Shown here one piece after another: positions 53,420 to 61,872 of a stretch of DNA of 64,000 bases (position 1 is the stretch's first letter; the number at the start of each line of letters is the position of its first letter). Made by a program: the position numbers and the translations under genes. The stretch spans positions 1-64,000 of the forward strand of contig JAFVCE010000003.1 in NCBI GenBank assembly GCA_017479385.1. The letters are read 5' to 3'. The stretch is from Bacteroidales bacterium (GTDB lineage: Bacteria > Bacteroidota > Bacteroidia > Bacteroidales > P3). Below the pieces are notes generated by a model. That model ran no database searches, had not been told where the DNA came from, and saw only the letters and a program-made list of their open reading frames with translations.

Positions 53420-54182
53420 AATTGCACTTATCGGGACCGGAAATGTGGCGTGGCACATGGCCACAGCTTTCGTGGCGCAAGGCGCCGAGGTGGCTTGTGT
53501 GTGGTCGCGCAACGCGGCTCATGCGGCTCGCTTTGCTGCCCAGTTTGCTTCTCGTTGCGTTCCCAGTTTGGCCAGCCTCGACCCCAGTTGCGACCTTTAT
53601 ATTATAGCCGTGAGCGACGACGCCATTGCCCACGTCGCCTCGCAGTTGCCGGCGGTGGGTGGTTTGGTGGTTCACACCTCGGGTGCTACACCACTCGGTG
53701 CCATCGTGGCCACAGGGCGAAAGGGGGCTGTGGTTTGGTCGCCACAAACGTTTGTGGCAGGAGTGCCGGTGGTCTACAGCGACCTCTTTTTCTGTATCGA
53801 AGCCTGCTCCGAACCCGTTGCGGCCGAGGCCGAGCGGCTGTTCGGTTTGTTGTCGGCCCACCTGGTCAGAATCAGCGGCGAGGTGCGTGCTCGTTGCCAC
53901 CTGGCAGCTGTCATGGTGAGCAATTTCGGCAACGCTCTCAACGCCATGGCCGAGCAATTGCTGCAGGCCGACGGGCTCGACATACGGCTGCTGCTGCCCA
54001 TCATAGAGCAAACGGCCGGCAAAGCCTCGCGTGGCAACCTCTGGAGCCTGCAAACAGGGCCGGCTGCCCGCGGCGATAGCGGCACGGTGGCAGCCCACCG
54101 CCAGATTTTGGCAGCCTGCAACCCACAGTGGGCAGAACTCTATGACCTTTTTACCGATATTATTCATCATGCAACTCATTGA
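53415..54182 (+). CDS. Rossmann-like plus DUF2520 protein (start uncertain)
   Basis: The protein reads IKIALIGTGNVAWHMATAF at the N-terminus (NAD(P)-binding Gly motif), then a DUF2520 helical domain (ARCHLAAVMVSNFGNALNAM, IIEQTAGKA). About 255 residues from the proposed ATT at 53415, preceded by AGGAGG at 53403-53408 (6-nt spacing). The alternative ATG at 53388 would overlap the DUF2795 gene by 32 nt and add nine residues before the ATT. Neighbours in the DUF2520 family usually start MKI. Fused dehydrogenase-like proteins of this type have unknown substrate. Confidence 0.8.
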   Translation: MKIALIGTGNVAWHMATAFVAQGAEVACVWSRNAAHAARFAAQFASRCVPSLASLDPSCDLYIIAVSDDAIAHVASQLPAVGGLVVHTSGATPLGAIVATGRKGAVVWSPQTFVAGVPVVYSDLFFCIEACSEPVAAEAERLFGLLSAHLVRISGEVRARCHLAAVMVSNFGNALNAMAEQLLQADGLDIRLLLPIIEQTAGKASRGNLWSLQTGPAARGDSGTVAAHRQILAACNPQWAELYDLFTDIIHHATH

Positions 54183-54942
54183 TACTCATTGTCATCTCTA
54201 CGACGAGGCTTTCGATTCGGACCGTGCCGAAGCCGTGGCCCGCGCCGAAGCGGCTGGGGTGGTCCTGATGTTACTACCCGATATCGATGCCACGAGCGTG
54301 GCACGCCAGGAGCAGTTGGCCGAGAGTCGTCCGTCGCTTTTTCGCGAGATGGTGGGCCTGCATCCTACCTCGGTGGGCGACGATTTCGAGGCGGCTCTCG
54401 ATGTTGTCGAACGCCGGTTGCGTTCGTGTCCACAGCGCTATGTGGCTGTGGGTGAGGTCGGTATGGACCTCTATTGGGACCGCACTTTCGCCGAACAGCA
54501 GCGTGAGGCTCTTCGCAGGCAAATGCTTTTGGCCGAAGAGTTTGGCCTGCCGGTAGCGTTGCATATCCGCAAGGCTCACAACGAGGTGTTTGGCCTCTTG
54601 CGCGACCTTGGGCGAGGGGCTTATCAGGGTGTTATGCACTGTTTCGGTGGCAGTGTTCAAGAGGCCCAAAAGGCGGTGGAGATGGGTTTTCATCTAGGTA
54701 TCGGCGGAGTGGTGACCTTCAAGAACGCCACCATGGCCGATGTTGTCCGCGCCATCCCCCTTGAACGCCTGCTGCTCGAAACCGATGCTCCATACCTCGC
54801 GCCGGTCCCATTTAGAGGTAAACGCAACGAGAGCGCTTTTATTGTGCAAGTGGCAAAAAAAATTGCCGAAATCAAGTCCCTTTCTCTCGACGAGGTGGCC
54901 GAGCAAACAACCATTAATGCTCGCAACCTCTTCTGTCTTTGA
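54169..54942 (+). CDS. tatD: TatD-family metal-dependent hydrolase
   Basis: Start 54169 (MQLIDTHCHLYDEAF, 257 residues) overlaps the preceding stop by 14 nt; the longer frame from 54031 is in the upstream gene. The HxH metal motif (H7 and H9) and LETDAPYLAPVPFRGKRNE with the distal ligands are conserved. TatD enzymes are 3'-5' exonucleases or related amidohydrolases used in DNA repair and cell death; exact substrate here is unproven. Confidence 0.93.
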   Translation: MQLIDTHCHLYDEAFDSDRAEAVARAEAAGVVLMLLPDIDATSVARQEQLAESRPSLFREMVGLHPTSVGDDFEAALDVVERRLRSCPQRYVAVGEVGMDLYWDRTFAEQQREALRRQMLLAEEFGLPVALHIRKAHNEVFGLLRDLGRGAYQGVMHCFGGSVQEAQKAVEMGFHLGIGGVVTFKNATMADVVRAIPLERLLLETDAPYLAPVPFRGKRNESAFIVQVAKKIAEIKSLSLDEVAEQTTINARNLFCL

Positions 54943-54945
54943 CAG

Positions 54946-55695
54946 TTAATAAACTATGCGGCAGCGACAAACGTCGGTCTCTTCGCCGTCGGCGGTGGTG
55001 CTTTTGCTCACCCTCACTCCAATGGCGTCGGCAGTTTGGTCGAGGTAGAGGTGAAGCAGGTCGCCGCAGTGGCTTTCGGCCATATACGACATATCGATTC
55101 GCTTAATGTAGTGCTCGCGGTGCCAGTCGGGCTCAAAGAGATTGAGTATGTGCTCAATGTAGCGCATAGAATTGATGTGGCCATTGATGTCGGCATCGCT
55201 AAATAGGGTTTGTATCGTTCTTATTTTCTGCTCGTTACCACCAAAGCGGAACTTGGCTGGTGGCGCAATCGGGCATGGGGTATCGGTGTCGACCCAATAG
55301 TTCATCTCGCCATCGCGTACTGCAAGTATGTTGGCTGGTTGGCGACTTTGGGTGTTTATCATAGCCCAGACCGAGCGTCCGTAGCCGAGAATTTTGTCGC
55401 CCGACGTTACGCGGAAGTTACGCGAGGTGAAGAGTTTGAGGGTGCTTTCGACCCAAGTCTCGATGGTGAAAGGCTGTGCCGGACGTGGCATATCGGTCAT
55501 TTCGAGCGAGAAGCGCGATAGCACCCAAGCCAAGTGGCGCGGCATGAGGTATGTCATCCCAAAGTCGCGCTCGTTGGCGTGCAGGTCGGCGGCGTCGAGC
55601 ATATAGTTGCCCATTTGCTGGTAAGGCAAATAGCCGAGCATATTGCAACGAAAGGCTTCGGCTTTGAACTGGTATTGTCCGATTTTTGGGAGCAT
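54946..55695 (-). CDS. Acyl-ACP thioesterase
   Basis: Start 55695 (MLPKIGQYQFKAEAFRCNML) gives 249 residues with two hotdog domains (~1-130 and ~150-249), as in bacterial PF01643 enzymes. It hydrolyses acyl-ACP to release free fatty acids and is typical of Bacteroidota and Firmicutes. Landmarks: SRFSLEMTDMPR, DADINGHINSMRYIEHILNL, IKRIDMSYMAESHCGD. Third gene of DUF308-nitroreductase-thioesterase. Confidence 0.9.
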   Translation of the reverse strand: MLPKIGQYQFKAEAFRCNMLGYLPYQQMGNYMLDAADLHANERDFGMTYLMPRHLAWVLSRFSLEMTDMPRPAQPFTIETWVESTLKLFTSRNFRVTSGDKILGYGRSVWAMINTQSRQPANILAVRDGEMNYWVDTDTPCPIAPPAKFRFGGNEQKIRTIQTLFSDADINGHINSMRYIEHILNLFEPDWHREHYIKRIDMSYMAESHCGDLLHLYLDQTADAIGVRVSKSTTADGEETDVCRCRIVY

Positions 55696-55711
55696 AGTGG
55701 CTGATTTCGTG

Positions 55712-56248
55712 TTATTTAACAACGCGGTAGTAGTTCTCTTTGCGGGGCTTGTTTGGCTTTGGCCCTTTTGCAATGTGGCCCAGCGACAGGGCTCCCACTC
55801 CGACGAGGCCTTCGGGCAGGCCCATCTCGGCCATGAGGGCGCGGCCTTCGTCGGTGTCGAACATTTCGCGTTCGCGGTTAATCCAGCAGGTGCCGAGGCC
55901 GATGGCGTGGGCGGCGAGCATCATGGTGCCGAGCACAAGGGCGCCGTCGGCTTGGCCTGTTTTGCATTTTTCGGGGGACGAGCAGAAGACGAGCACCACG
56001 GTCGGTGCACCATAGTAGGGGTCATAGTCGGGTCGGGGCTCGATGAAGCTGGCGTTGAGTTGGCTCAGGCGTCGACGGAGGTCGGGGTTCTGCACAGCCA
56101 CAATCCAGGGGTCTTGTAGGCCGTGGCCGGTCGGGGCATAGGTGCCGGCGTCGAGCACGGTGGCAAGTTCGTCGTCGCCAATTTGTTCGGGTTGGTAGAA
56201 GCGTATGCTGCGCCTGGTGCGTATCAGGTCGAGAAAAGCGTTGTTCAT
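55712..56248 (-). CDS. Nitroreductase-family flavoenzyme
   Basis: The 178-residue FMN-dependent protein has TRRSIRFYQPEQI (11-23, FMN phosphate loop), TYAPTGHGLQDPWIVAV and LAAHAIGLGTCWINRERE. The family reduces nitroaromatics or quinones with NAD(P)H. It is in the middle of an operon with a DUF308 membrane protein and acyl-ACP thioesterase, which suggests fatty-acid or envelope stress work, without proof. Confidence 0.9.
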   Translation of the reverse strand: MNNAFLDLIRTRRSIRFYQPEQIGDDELATVLDAGTYAPTGHGLQDPWIVAVQNPDLRRRLSQLNASFIEPRPDYDPYYGAPTVVLVFCSSPEKCKTGQADGALVLGTMMLAAHAIGLGTCWINREREMFDTDEGRALMAEMGLPEGLVGVGALSLGHIAKGPKPNKPRKENYYRVVK

Positions 56249-56261
56249 GGTTGCTTTTTGT

Positions 56262-56861
56262 TTATTCTACAACGTTGGCCTCTTCGAAGCCGTTGTTTCT
56301 GTTGATTTTGTTTTTCACTTCGTTGATGTAGCGTTCTACGCGGGCTACGCCCACGGCGGCAAGCAGGTTGCCAATGCTGATGAGTAGGCAGCCAATGCCG
56401 ATGATTACGCTGATGGTTATGGCTCCGGCCACTGGTTTAATCATAGCGCATACGCCTATTACGGCGGCGCCGATGCCGATGGCCAACATCCACACTCCGC
56501 CTCGCGAGCCAGCTCGGCGGTAGTTGATGGAGCGCACTATGTTGCTCACCCCTTCGCTGAGCATGAATATGCCAACCAGTATGGCCATGCTTTCGGGTTT
56601 GATGAAAAAAGTTACGCCGATGGCCACTTCGGCAATGGCAGCTATGAGTTGTATGGTGTTAGCAGGGAGCAGTTGTGCGGCTCGCAGCCATGTGATGAAG
56701 GTGAAGATTCCGATAATGATTAGTATTGCCCCCGCCACTATGGATAGGATGTTTAGGGTGAGGTTGGGGGTGAAGAGGCACACCACGCCAGTTATGGCGA
56801 AAGCTACGGCCCGCAGCGTGAAGGTGCGTTTCTTGTTGGGTTGATGTTTCCGTTGTTGCAT
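56262..56861 (-). CDS. DUF308 (HdeD-like) membrane protein
   Basis: Start 56861 (MQQRKHQPNKKRTF, 199 residues); the longer frame from 56909 crosses the promoter. Six hydrophobic segments in three pairs (e.g. VAFAITGVVCLFT, IAAIAEVAIGVTFF, GVCAMIKPVAGAITISVIIG) match DUF308/HdeD. Such proteins are integral membrane proteins of acid or stress response in enterobacteria; function in Bacteroidota is unknown. First gene of the operon; divergent from NUDIX. Confidence 0.85.
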   Translation of the reverse strand: MQQRKHQPNKKRTFTLRAVAFAITGVVCLFTPNLTLNILSIVAGAILIIIGIFTFITWLRAAQLLPANTIQLIAAIAEVAIGVTFFIKPESMAILVGIFMLSEGVSNIVRSINYRRAGSRGGVWMLAIGIGAAVIGVCAMIKPVAGAITISVIIGIGCLLISIGNLLAAVGVARVERYINEVKNKINRNNGFEEANVVE

Positions 56862-56881
56862 ACTCGTTATGATATTTTTTG

Positions 56882-56889
56882 CAAAATTA
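56882..56889 (-). promoter_or_regulatory. TAnnTTTG promoter of the DUF308 operon
   Basis: TAATTTTG on the minus strand, 20 nt before the ATG at 56861. Confidence 0.7.
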
Positions 56890-56943
56890 CGAAAAAAAGT
56901 TGTATTCAATAAAATATTTTCGGCGAAACGGCGTTTTTTTTGT

Positions 56944-57435
56944 ATGAAGCAGACAACTTTGTGTTATCTCGACAATGGGACGCAGTATCTGATGCTCCAC
57001 CGTGTGAAGAAAGCCAACGACGCTTCGCACGACAAGTGGATTGGTGTTGGCGGCAAGTGCGAGGGCGATGAGAGCCCCGACGAGTGTATGGTGCGCGAGG
57101 TTCGCGAAGAGACCGGCCTCGAGGTTACCCGCTGGCGCTACAGGGGAATAGTGACCTTTGTGTCAGACACTTGGCCGTCGGAGTATATGCACCTCTTCAC
57201 GGCCACGACATGGCGTGGAATTTTGGCCGACGACTGCCGCGAGGGCGACCTGGCTTGGATTGACAAGTCGCGCCTCGGCTCGCTCGAACTTTGGGAAGGC
57301 GACCGCCTGTTTCTGCGTCTGTTGCTCGACGAGGGGGCGCCATTCTTCTCGATGAAGCTCGTCTACAGAGCCGACACCCTGGTCGAGGCCCGAATCGACG
57401 GCCGCGAGCTCTCTTTTCAGAGCCAAGAATGTTAA
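56944..57435 (+). CDS. NUDIX hydrolase (MutT type)
   Basis: Start 56944 (MKQTTLCYLDNGTQYLML) gives 163 residues. The Nudix box is GGKCEGDESPDECMVREV and continues REETGL, with the REUXEEXGU consensus kept. The 8-oxo-dGTP hydrolase (MTH1-like) type often starts with this pattern, so sanitising oxidised dNTPs is likely. No clear TAnnTTTG was seen; the leader region 56890-56943 is AT-rich. Confidence 0.9.
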   Translation: MKQTTLCYLDNGTQYLMLHRVKKANDASHDKWIGVGGKCEGDESPDECMVREVREETGLEVTRWRYRGIVTFVSDTWPSEYMHLFTATTWRGILADDCREGDLAWIDKSRLGSLELWEGDRLFLRLLLDEGAPFFSMKLVYRADTLVEARIDGRELSFQSQEC

Positions 57436-57462
57436 AATTTTTGCCGAATGAATATTTTTGCG

Positions 57463-57470
57463 TAACTTTG
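57463..57470 (+). promoter_or_regulatory. TAnnTTTG promoter of the LysE-family gene
   Basis: TAACTTTG followed by CA, 29 nt before the ATG at 57500. Confidence 0.75.
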
Positions 57471-57499
57471 CAAATTCAAACTGTACGCAACCGTAAGCC

Positions 57500-58249
57500 A
57501 TGTTAGAACTCTTGCTCGGCATATTGTGCGGCGTTGTGCTCTCGCTGTTCTTCAGTTTTGGACCGGCATTCTTCTCGCTGATTCAGAACAGCTTGCACTA
57601 TGGCTACCGCCGCGCTGTGCACTTTGCTTTTGGCGTAAGTATGAGCGATGTGCTCATCGTGGGACTTATGCTGACGGTGCTGCGAAGGGTCGATATGTTC
57701 GAACTTTTGCACAACGTGGTGGTGGCTCTTGTGGCCTCGGCGGTGATGATTGTGATGGGTGTGTTCACTTTTCTTAAAAAACAGCAAGCCACAACTGCCG
57801 AGCAGGGACGTACCCCGATGCCAACCGATACGACCAACAGCTTCACCATCTTCGGCCGCGGCTTTTTGCTCAACATTATCAACCCCTCGATTTGGCTCTA
57901 TTGGGTATCGGTCATCGCCCTCATTTCGGGCGAGTTCGACATCCCGACCAACCAGATGTACATCTTCTTTGGCGGCGTGCTGCTTACCACCCTGTTGCTG
58001 GATATTGCCAAGTGTCGCCTCGCCGCCTCGCTCCACAATGTCATCACCCCACGCCTGCAGGCTGTCTTCAATCGCGTGGTTGGTGCCATACTGGTTGGTT
58101 TCGGCGTTTACCTGCTGGTGTCGATGATAGTCTATCGGGTCGACCCCTCGGTGCGCGAGCGCGAACAGAACTCTACCCCGCAGAGCACAGAAGTTATTAA
58201 ACGCATTCATAACGACGCCCTTCAGCACAACAAAACCATCGAGCCATGA
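57500..58249 (+). CDS. LysE-family transporter
   Basis: The 249-residue protein has six membrane helices. It shows the LysE/RhtB pattern FSFGPAFFSLIQNSLHYGYRRA near the N-terminus (GPxFFxLIQ) and NPSIWLYWVSV in the middle. Family members export amino acids or related metabolites; substrate unknown. The last 40 residues are hydrophilic. Convergent with an MFS transporter gene (11-bp gap). Confidence 0.88.
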   Translation: MLELLLGILCGVVLSLFFSFGPAFFSLIQNSLHYGYRRAVHFAFGVSMSDVLIVGLMLTVLRRVDMFELLHNVVVALVASAVMIVMGVFTFLKKQQATTAEQGRTPMPTDTTNSFTIFGRGFLLNIINPSIWLYWVSVIALISGEFDIPTNQMYIFFGGVLLTTLLLDIAKCRLAASLHNVITPRLQAVFNRVVGAILVGFGVYLLVSMIVYRVDPSVREREQNSTPQSTEVIKRIHNDALQHNKTIEP

Positions 58250-58260
58250 ACCCCACCACC

Positions 58261-59406
58261 CTATGCGGGCGGCAGGGCGTGGTGCCGACGGGTAACCACA
58301 GTCTGAACCAGGAACAACACGCTCAGCCCCACAGCCACCAACCAAGCCGACGCGCTTCCGCCCACCATCTCGGCCAGCGGCCTCACCACGATGGGCGAGA
58401 GGAATTGGCCTGCGTAGAGTGCTGCCGAAACGAGTGGCATGACGGTCGTAGCGGCGTCGCGCCCACCTTTGATGCCGGCAATGGTGTTGATGTAGGGCAC
58501 ACCGCAGCCGTTGGCCAACCCTATCAGTACAGAGCCTACAATCATGGTCCACACGCCGCCACCGATGGCCAGCACGCCGTAGCCGGCGGCGAACAGCAGC
58601 GGTGCGGCATACTTCATTGCGACGCGGCCCACCTTCATCAGTTTGGCAAAGAGCAGCCCCACGCCGAATGCCACCAGGTCAAGTCCCACCATGATGATGG
58701 TTGTGGCCACGGTGCCCACGCCAGCCTCTTGCGCCGCCAGAGCGAAGTTGGTGGGGTAGACAAAGAATATCATCATCAACAACAGCATGGCCGTTACCGA
58801 GGGGTAGAACCGCAGCAAGGTCTTGATTTTGAACCCCTCGCCACGCCCCACGAGGCGCACATTGGGCAGTTTGGCCGCCACCAGAGCCGCCACGGGCAGT
58901 CCGGCGGCGTAGACCAAGAAGGCGTAGTTCCAAGCCACGGTGGCCAGCAGTCCGGCCAGCAGCGTGGCCACCACGCCGCCCATTTGGTTCATTGCGGCCG
59001 AGAGGCCCATCAGTCGGCTTTGCTCCTCGGGCGCGAAGTAGTAGGCCAACAGCCCGGTCGAGAGGGGCATAATCATGCCTACGCTCACACCCAGCAGGGC
59101 TCGCAGGCCGAGCAGCACCGCTATGTTGTTGGCCAAGAAGCAGCCTGCGCCGGCCACCACGTAGAGCGCCAGCCCCACCAGGGCCAGGGTGCGGGTGCGC
59201 ATGAGTTTGCACAATTGTCTGAACATCAAGTTGGTAACTATTATGAACAGCGCTGGCAGGCTCACGATGAGTTGAATGGTCATGCGACTTTGGTCGGCAA
59301 AGTGTGCGCTCACCGCGCCCAGAGCGGGGGCCATGGCGGCGCCGGCCATGACGGTGAGCAGGCTAATAGAGAGAATGGCGCGCAACAATCCGTTGTTGTT
59401 TTTCAT
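58261..59406 (-). CDS. MFS transporter (drug-resistance/efflux type)
   Basis: The 381-residue protein has about 11-12 membrane helices, with a DHA1-like start (ILSISLLTVMAGAAMAPALGAVSAHF) and a signature helix 5 region GVSVGMIMPLSTGLLAYYF. This family exports drugs or metabolites. Its promoter is TACCTTTG at 59514-59507, giving a leader of ~95 nt. The dispersed repeat lies further upstream. Confidence 0.86.
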   Translation of the reverse strand: MKNNNGLLRAILSISLLTVMAGAAMAPALGAVSAHFADQSRMTIQLIVSLPALFIIVTNLMFRQLCKLMRTRTLALVGLALYVVAGAGCFLANNIAVLLGLRALLGVSVGMIMPLSTGLLAYYFAPEEQSRLMGLSAAMNQMGGVVATLLAGLLATVAWNYAFLVYAAGLPVAALVAAKLPNVRLVGRGEGFKIKTLLRFYPSVTAMLLLMMIFFVYPTNFALAAQEAGVGTVATTIIMVGLDLVAFGVGLLFAKLMKVGRVAMKYAAPLLFAAGYGVLAIGGGVWTMIVGSVLIGLANGCGVPYINTIAGIKGGRDAATTVMPLVSAALYAGQFLSPIVVRPLAEMVGGSASAWLVAVGLSVLFLVQTVVTRRHHALPPA

Positions 59407-59506
59407 TGCAGTTGGTTAAAGTTAAACAATTTTAAAGTGGAGCTCACCGTTCTACCAAGCGGAAACCCAAGCTGTTAGCACCGTGGTGCGGTCGGGTTTC
59501 GAGGTG

Positions 59507-59514
59507 CAAAGGTA
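59507..59514 (-). promoter_or_regulatory. TAnnTTTG promoter of the MFS gene
   Basis: TACCTTTG on the minus strand, about 100 nt before the ATG at 59406. Confidence 0.7.
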
Positions 59515-59601
59515 CGAAAAAAAATTGGATTGGCAATATTTTTTCTTCGCTTTGGGGTCGAGGTGGAGGGGGTGTGAAATGGGGTTTTTCTCGAGTGGTA
59601 A

Positions 59602-59657
59602 GTGCTTGATTGTCAAGCCTTGTTCGACCTCAACACGACCTTAACCCCTCTTTAACC
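59602..59657 (+). repeat. Dispersed 11-bp-period repeat, copy at 59.6 kb
   Basis: Units CGACCTCAACA, CGACCTTAACC and CCTCTTTAACC (59625-59657), preceded by TTGATTGTCAAGCCTTGTT, followed by a CTGAAAATCAG palindrome. Confidence 0.85.
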
Positions 59658-59844
59658 CCTCTGTGGTGGGTCTTAGGTGCTGAAAATCAGTGGGGTATTT
59701 GGTCTTCGCCAGTGGGCGATTTGGGGGTAGGGGGCGGTGTGGTTGGCTCCATAACCGGAAATCGACCGTTAAGGTTTTGTGTCAGATGGTTTTTCTGCCC
59801 ATGCGTTGCCTGCTCTGTTTGGGCGGCCGATGGGGGGCTAAATG

Positions 59845-59879
59845 CTGCGAGCAACTGGTTTTTGGGCAGTCGCTCGCAG
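59845..59879 (-). terminator. Hairpin downstream of the OadA-like gene
   Basis: CTGCGAGC-GACTG pairs with CAGTT-GCTCGCAG on the minus strand (stem of 13 bp, loop of 9). It lacks a T-tract. Confidence 0.5.
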
Positions 59880-59911
59880 CTGGTTATGGAGATTTAGTGT
59901 CGGTTTGGGTC

Positions 59912-61684
59912 TTATTCTATCCAGCCCAGGGTGTCGCCTTTTTTGACTCGTCCGCCCTGTGGCACGCAGGTGTCGACCAGCCGGCCGGCGCGTTGTGTGG
60001 TTACTGGCACGAGGGCGTAGCTGGCTTGTATGGTGCAGAAGGTTTCGCCTTCGCGGTATTGGCGGCCTGGGGTGGGGGGTACGGAGCGCGAGTCGAAGTC
60101 GAGCTCCCAGATTATTTGGCCGTCGGCCGTGGCCACGAGTGGTTCGGACTTGGGGTGGCTCTGGTTCAGGTAGTTGGGCGCGAAGGTTTGTCCGGCAGGA
60201 GCCGAGGCGGTGGGTGCGGTTTTTTCGGCGCGCAGTTGGGCCACCTCTTTGTTGAAGCGCTCTTTGGCTATGCCGCTTTTGTAGTCGCGATATTGGCGGT
60301 CGTGCATGGCCAGTTCGAAGAGCTCTTCGTCGTCTTGGCCGCGGTCCCAGCCGTTTTGTTCCATCTCTTTGATGTATTCTGGCAGGGCGTTGGGGTAGGC
60401 GTCTTGTGGCACTCCGTCGTAGAATTCCATGCCTTGTTTTTTGGCCAGTTCGACTATTTCGGGTGCCAGTTGGCCCGGCAGGCGGCCAGCGCGGCCCAAA
60501 ATCATGCTCCAACTGTCTTTGTCAATCTGGCTGAAGCGGGGTTTGCCTTGGGCCATGGCGAGGAGGTTCATGACGGCAATGTTTTTGGTGTACTGGCTGA
60601 ATGGGGTTACCAGTGGGGGGTAGCCGAGCATGGGCCAGATGTATTCCACTTCTTGGAAGAGTTGTACGGTGAGTTCTTCGAAGCTCACCTCGGGCTTGCC
60701 GGCTTTTTTGAGGGCCATGTTGATGGCGCCGTGTACGCCGCGGAGGTCGGTCATCATGCTGCCCATCATGCCGCCAGGCAGGCCACAGCCCACGAGGAGC
60801 GAGGTGCTGATGCGGTTGCTGGGGTTGATGTAGAGGCCGAGGAAGTCGTCCATAAACTCTTGTGTCAAGCGGCGGGCAGCCATATAGGCCTCCATGTTGA
60901 TGTCTTTTACGAGGAAGCCGGCGTCTTTGAGCATGGCTTGAACGCTGATAACGTCGGGGTGGACCATGCCCCACGAGAGGGGTTCGATGGCGCAGTCAAT
61001 TACGTCGGCGCCGGCCTGGGCCACCATCAGGGTCGAGGCCATAGAGAGGCCCGGACCGGTGTGGCCGTGGTATTGCACCACGATGTGGGGGTATTTGGTT
61101 TTGATTTGGTTCACCAAACGGCCCAGCGTGGCGGGGCGGCCCACGCCGGCCATGTCTTTGAGGCAAATTTCGTCGGCGCCAAACTCCACCAGCTTGTCCA
61201 CGATGCCCATATAGTATTCCACCGTGTGGACGGGCGAGTGGGTAATGCTGAGGGCGGCTTGGCTAATCATGCCGGCTTCTTTAGCATACTTGACGCTCAG
61301 TTCGAGGTTGCGCGGGTCGTTGAGGCCACAAAACGAGCGCATGATGTCAACCCCCTGGGCTTTCTTCACCTTGGGCATAAGGTGGCGCACATCTTTGGGC
61401 ACGCCATACATACGCAGGCCGTTGAGTGCGCGCTCGAGCATATGGGTCTGAATACCAGCGCGATTGAAAGGGGCGGTCCAGGCGCGGACGGCGCGATTGG
61501 GGTTCTCGCCATACATGAGGTTTACCTGCTCGAAAGCGCCGCCGTTGGTCTCAATGCGGTCAAAGCAACCCATGTCTATAATCACCGGCGCAATTTTTTC
61601 TAATTGGTCGACGCGTGGCTGATATTTTCCGCTGCTCTGCCACATATCGCGGTACACTAAACTGAATTTAACCTCTTTTGCCAT
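59912..61684 (-). CDS. oadA: Pyruvate carboxylase/oxaloacetate decarboxylase alpha-like carboxyltransferase
   Basis: The 590-residue protein has a carboxyltransferase TIM barrel (~1-300) with YRDMWQSSGKY at the first metal site (the usual RDAHQ reads RDMWQ), the catalytic Lys in EICLKDMAGV and the metal-binding HGH in QYHGHTGPG, then the PYC/OadA conserved region, and a C-terminal lipoyl/biotinyl-type domain. In that domain the usual EAMKM is replaced by QASYA (Tyr556 in the Lys position), so it cannot carry biotin. It may work with a separate biotin-carrier protein, or have another role. Promoter is TATATTTG at 61750-61743. Confidence 0.82.
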   Translation of the reverse strand: MAKEVKFSLVYRDMWQSSGKYQPRVDQLEKIAPVIIDMGCFDRIETNGGAFEQVNLMYGENPNRAVRAWTAPFNRAGIQTHMLERALNGLRMYGVPKDVRHLMPKVKKAQGVDIMRSFCGLNDPRNLELSVKYAKEAGMISQAALSITHSPVHTVEYYMGIVDKLVEFGADEICLKDMAGVGRPATLGRLVNQIKTKYPHIVVQYHGHTGPGLSMASTLMVAQAGADVIDCAIEPLSWGMVHPDVISVQAMLKDAGFLVKDINMEAYMAARRLTQEFMDDFLGLYINPSNRISTSLLVGCGLPGGMMGSMMTDLRGVHGAINMALKKAGKPEVSFEELTVQLFQEVEYIWPMLGYPPLVTPFSQYTKNIAVMNLLAMAQGKPRFSQIDKDSWSMILGRAGRLPGQLAPEIVELAKKQGMEFYDGVPQDAYPNALPEYIKEMEQNGWDRGQDDEELFELAMHDRQYRDYKSGIAKERFNKEVAQLRAEKTAPTASAPAGQTFAPNYLNQSHPKSEPLVATADGQIIWELDFDSRSVPPTPGRQYREGETFCTIQASYALVPVTTQRAGRLVDTCVPQGGRVKKGDTLGWIE

Positions 61685-61742
61685 TTTCTAACTATCTGGT
61701 TTAAAAAACACTACCCCAATTTTTCAAAAAATCAGGACAATG

Positions 61743-61750
61743 CAAATATA
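61743..61750 (-). promoter_or_regulatory. TAnnTTTG promoter of the OadA-like gene
   Basis: TATATTTG on the minus strand, 58 nt before the ATG at 61684. Confidence 0.75.
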
Positions 61751-61833
61751 CAATTATTTTTTTAAAGTGCAAATTTTTTTTGTTTTTTTCGACAGTGGCC
61801 TAAAATTTTTTGCTCCAATCCAAAAAAAAGGCG

Positions 61834-61841
61834 TAACTTTG
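61834..61841 (+). promoter_or_regulatory. TAnnTTTG promoter of the HerA-like gene
   Basis: TAACTTTG followed by CA, 31 nt before the ATG at 61873. Confidence 0.75.
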
Positions 61842-61872
61842 CAAAAAGTTAACCAAGACCCTAACCACTGCA

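Larger units (their letters stand above)
59407..59911. other. Intergenic region between the MFS and carboxyltransferase genes
   Basis: About 505 bp, without a gene. It holds the MFS promoter (59507-59514), the dispersed repeat (59602-59657), and a 13-bp-stem hairpin (59845-59879) that may end the OadA-like transcript. Confidence 0.6.

Noticed and set aside
52479-54179. 566-codon minus-strand frame across several plus-strand genes
   Set aside because: It crosses cobalamin adenosyltransferase, DUF2795 and DUF2520 genes, which all have clear families.
54819-54844. Seventh match to the bipartite motif inside tatD (CAATAAAAG-N10-GCGTTTA)
   Set aside because: Two mismatches, lies antisense within coding sequence with no minus-strand gene following; treated as chance.
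58246-59478. 410-codon plus-strand frame opposite the MFS gene
   Set aside because: His/Gln-rich shadow of membrane helices on the other strand.
59690-61603. 637-codon plus-strand frame opposite the OadA-like gene
   Set aside because: Shadow of a conserved enzyme; start lies in non-coding repeat-rich DNA.
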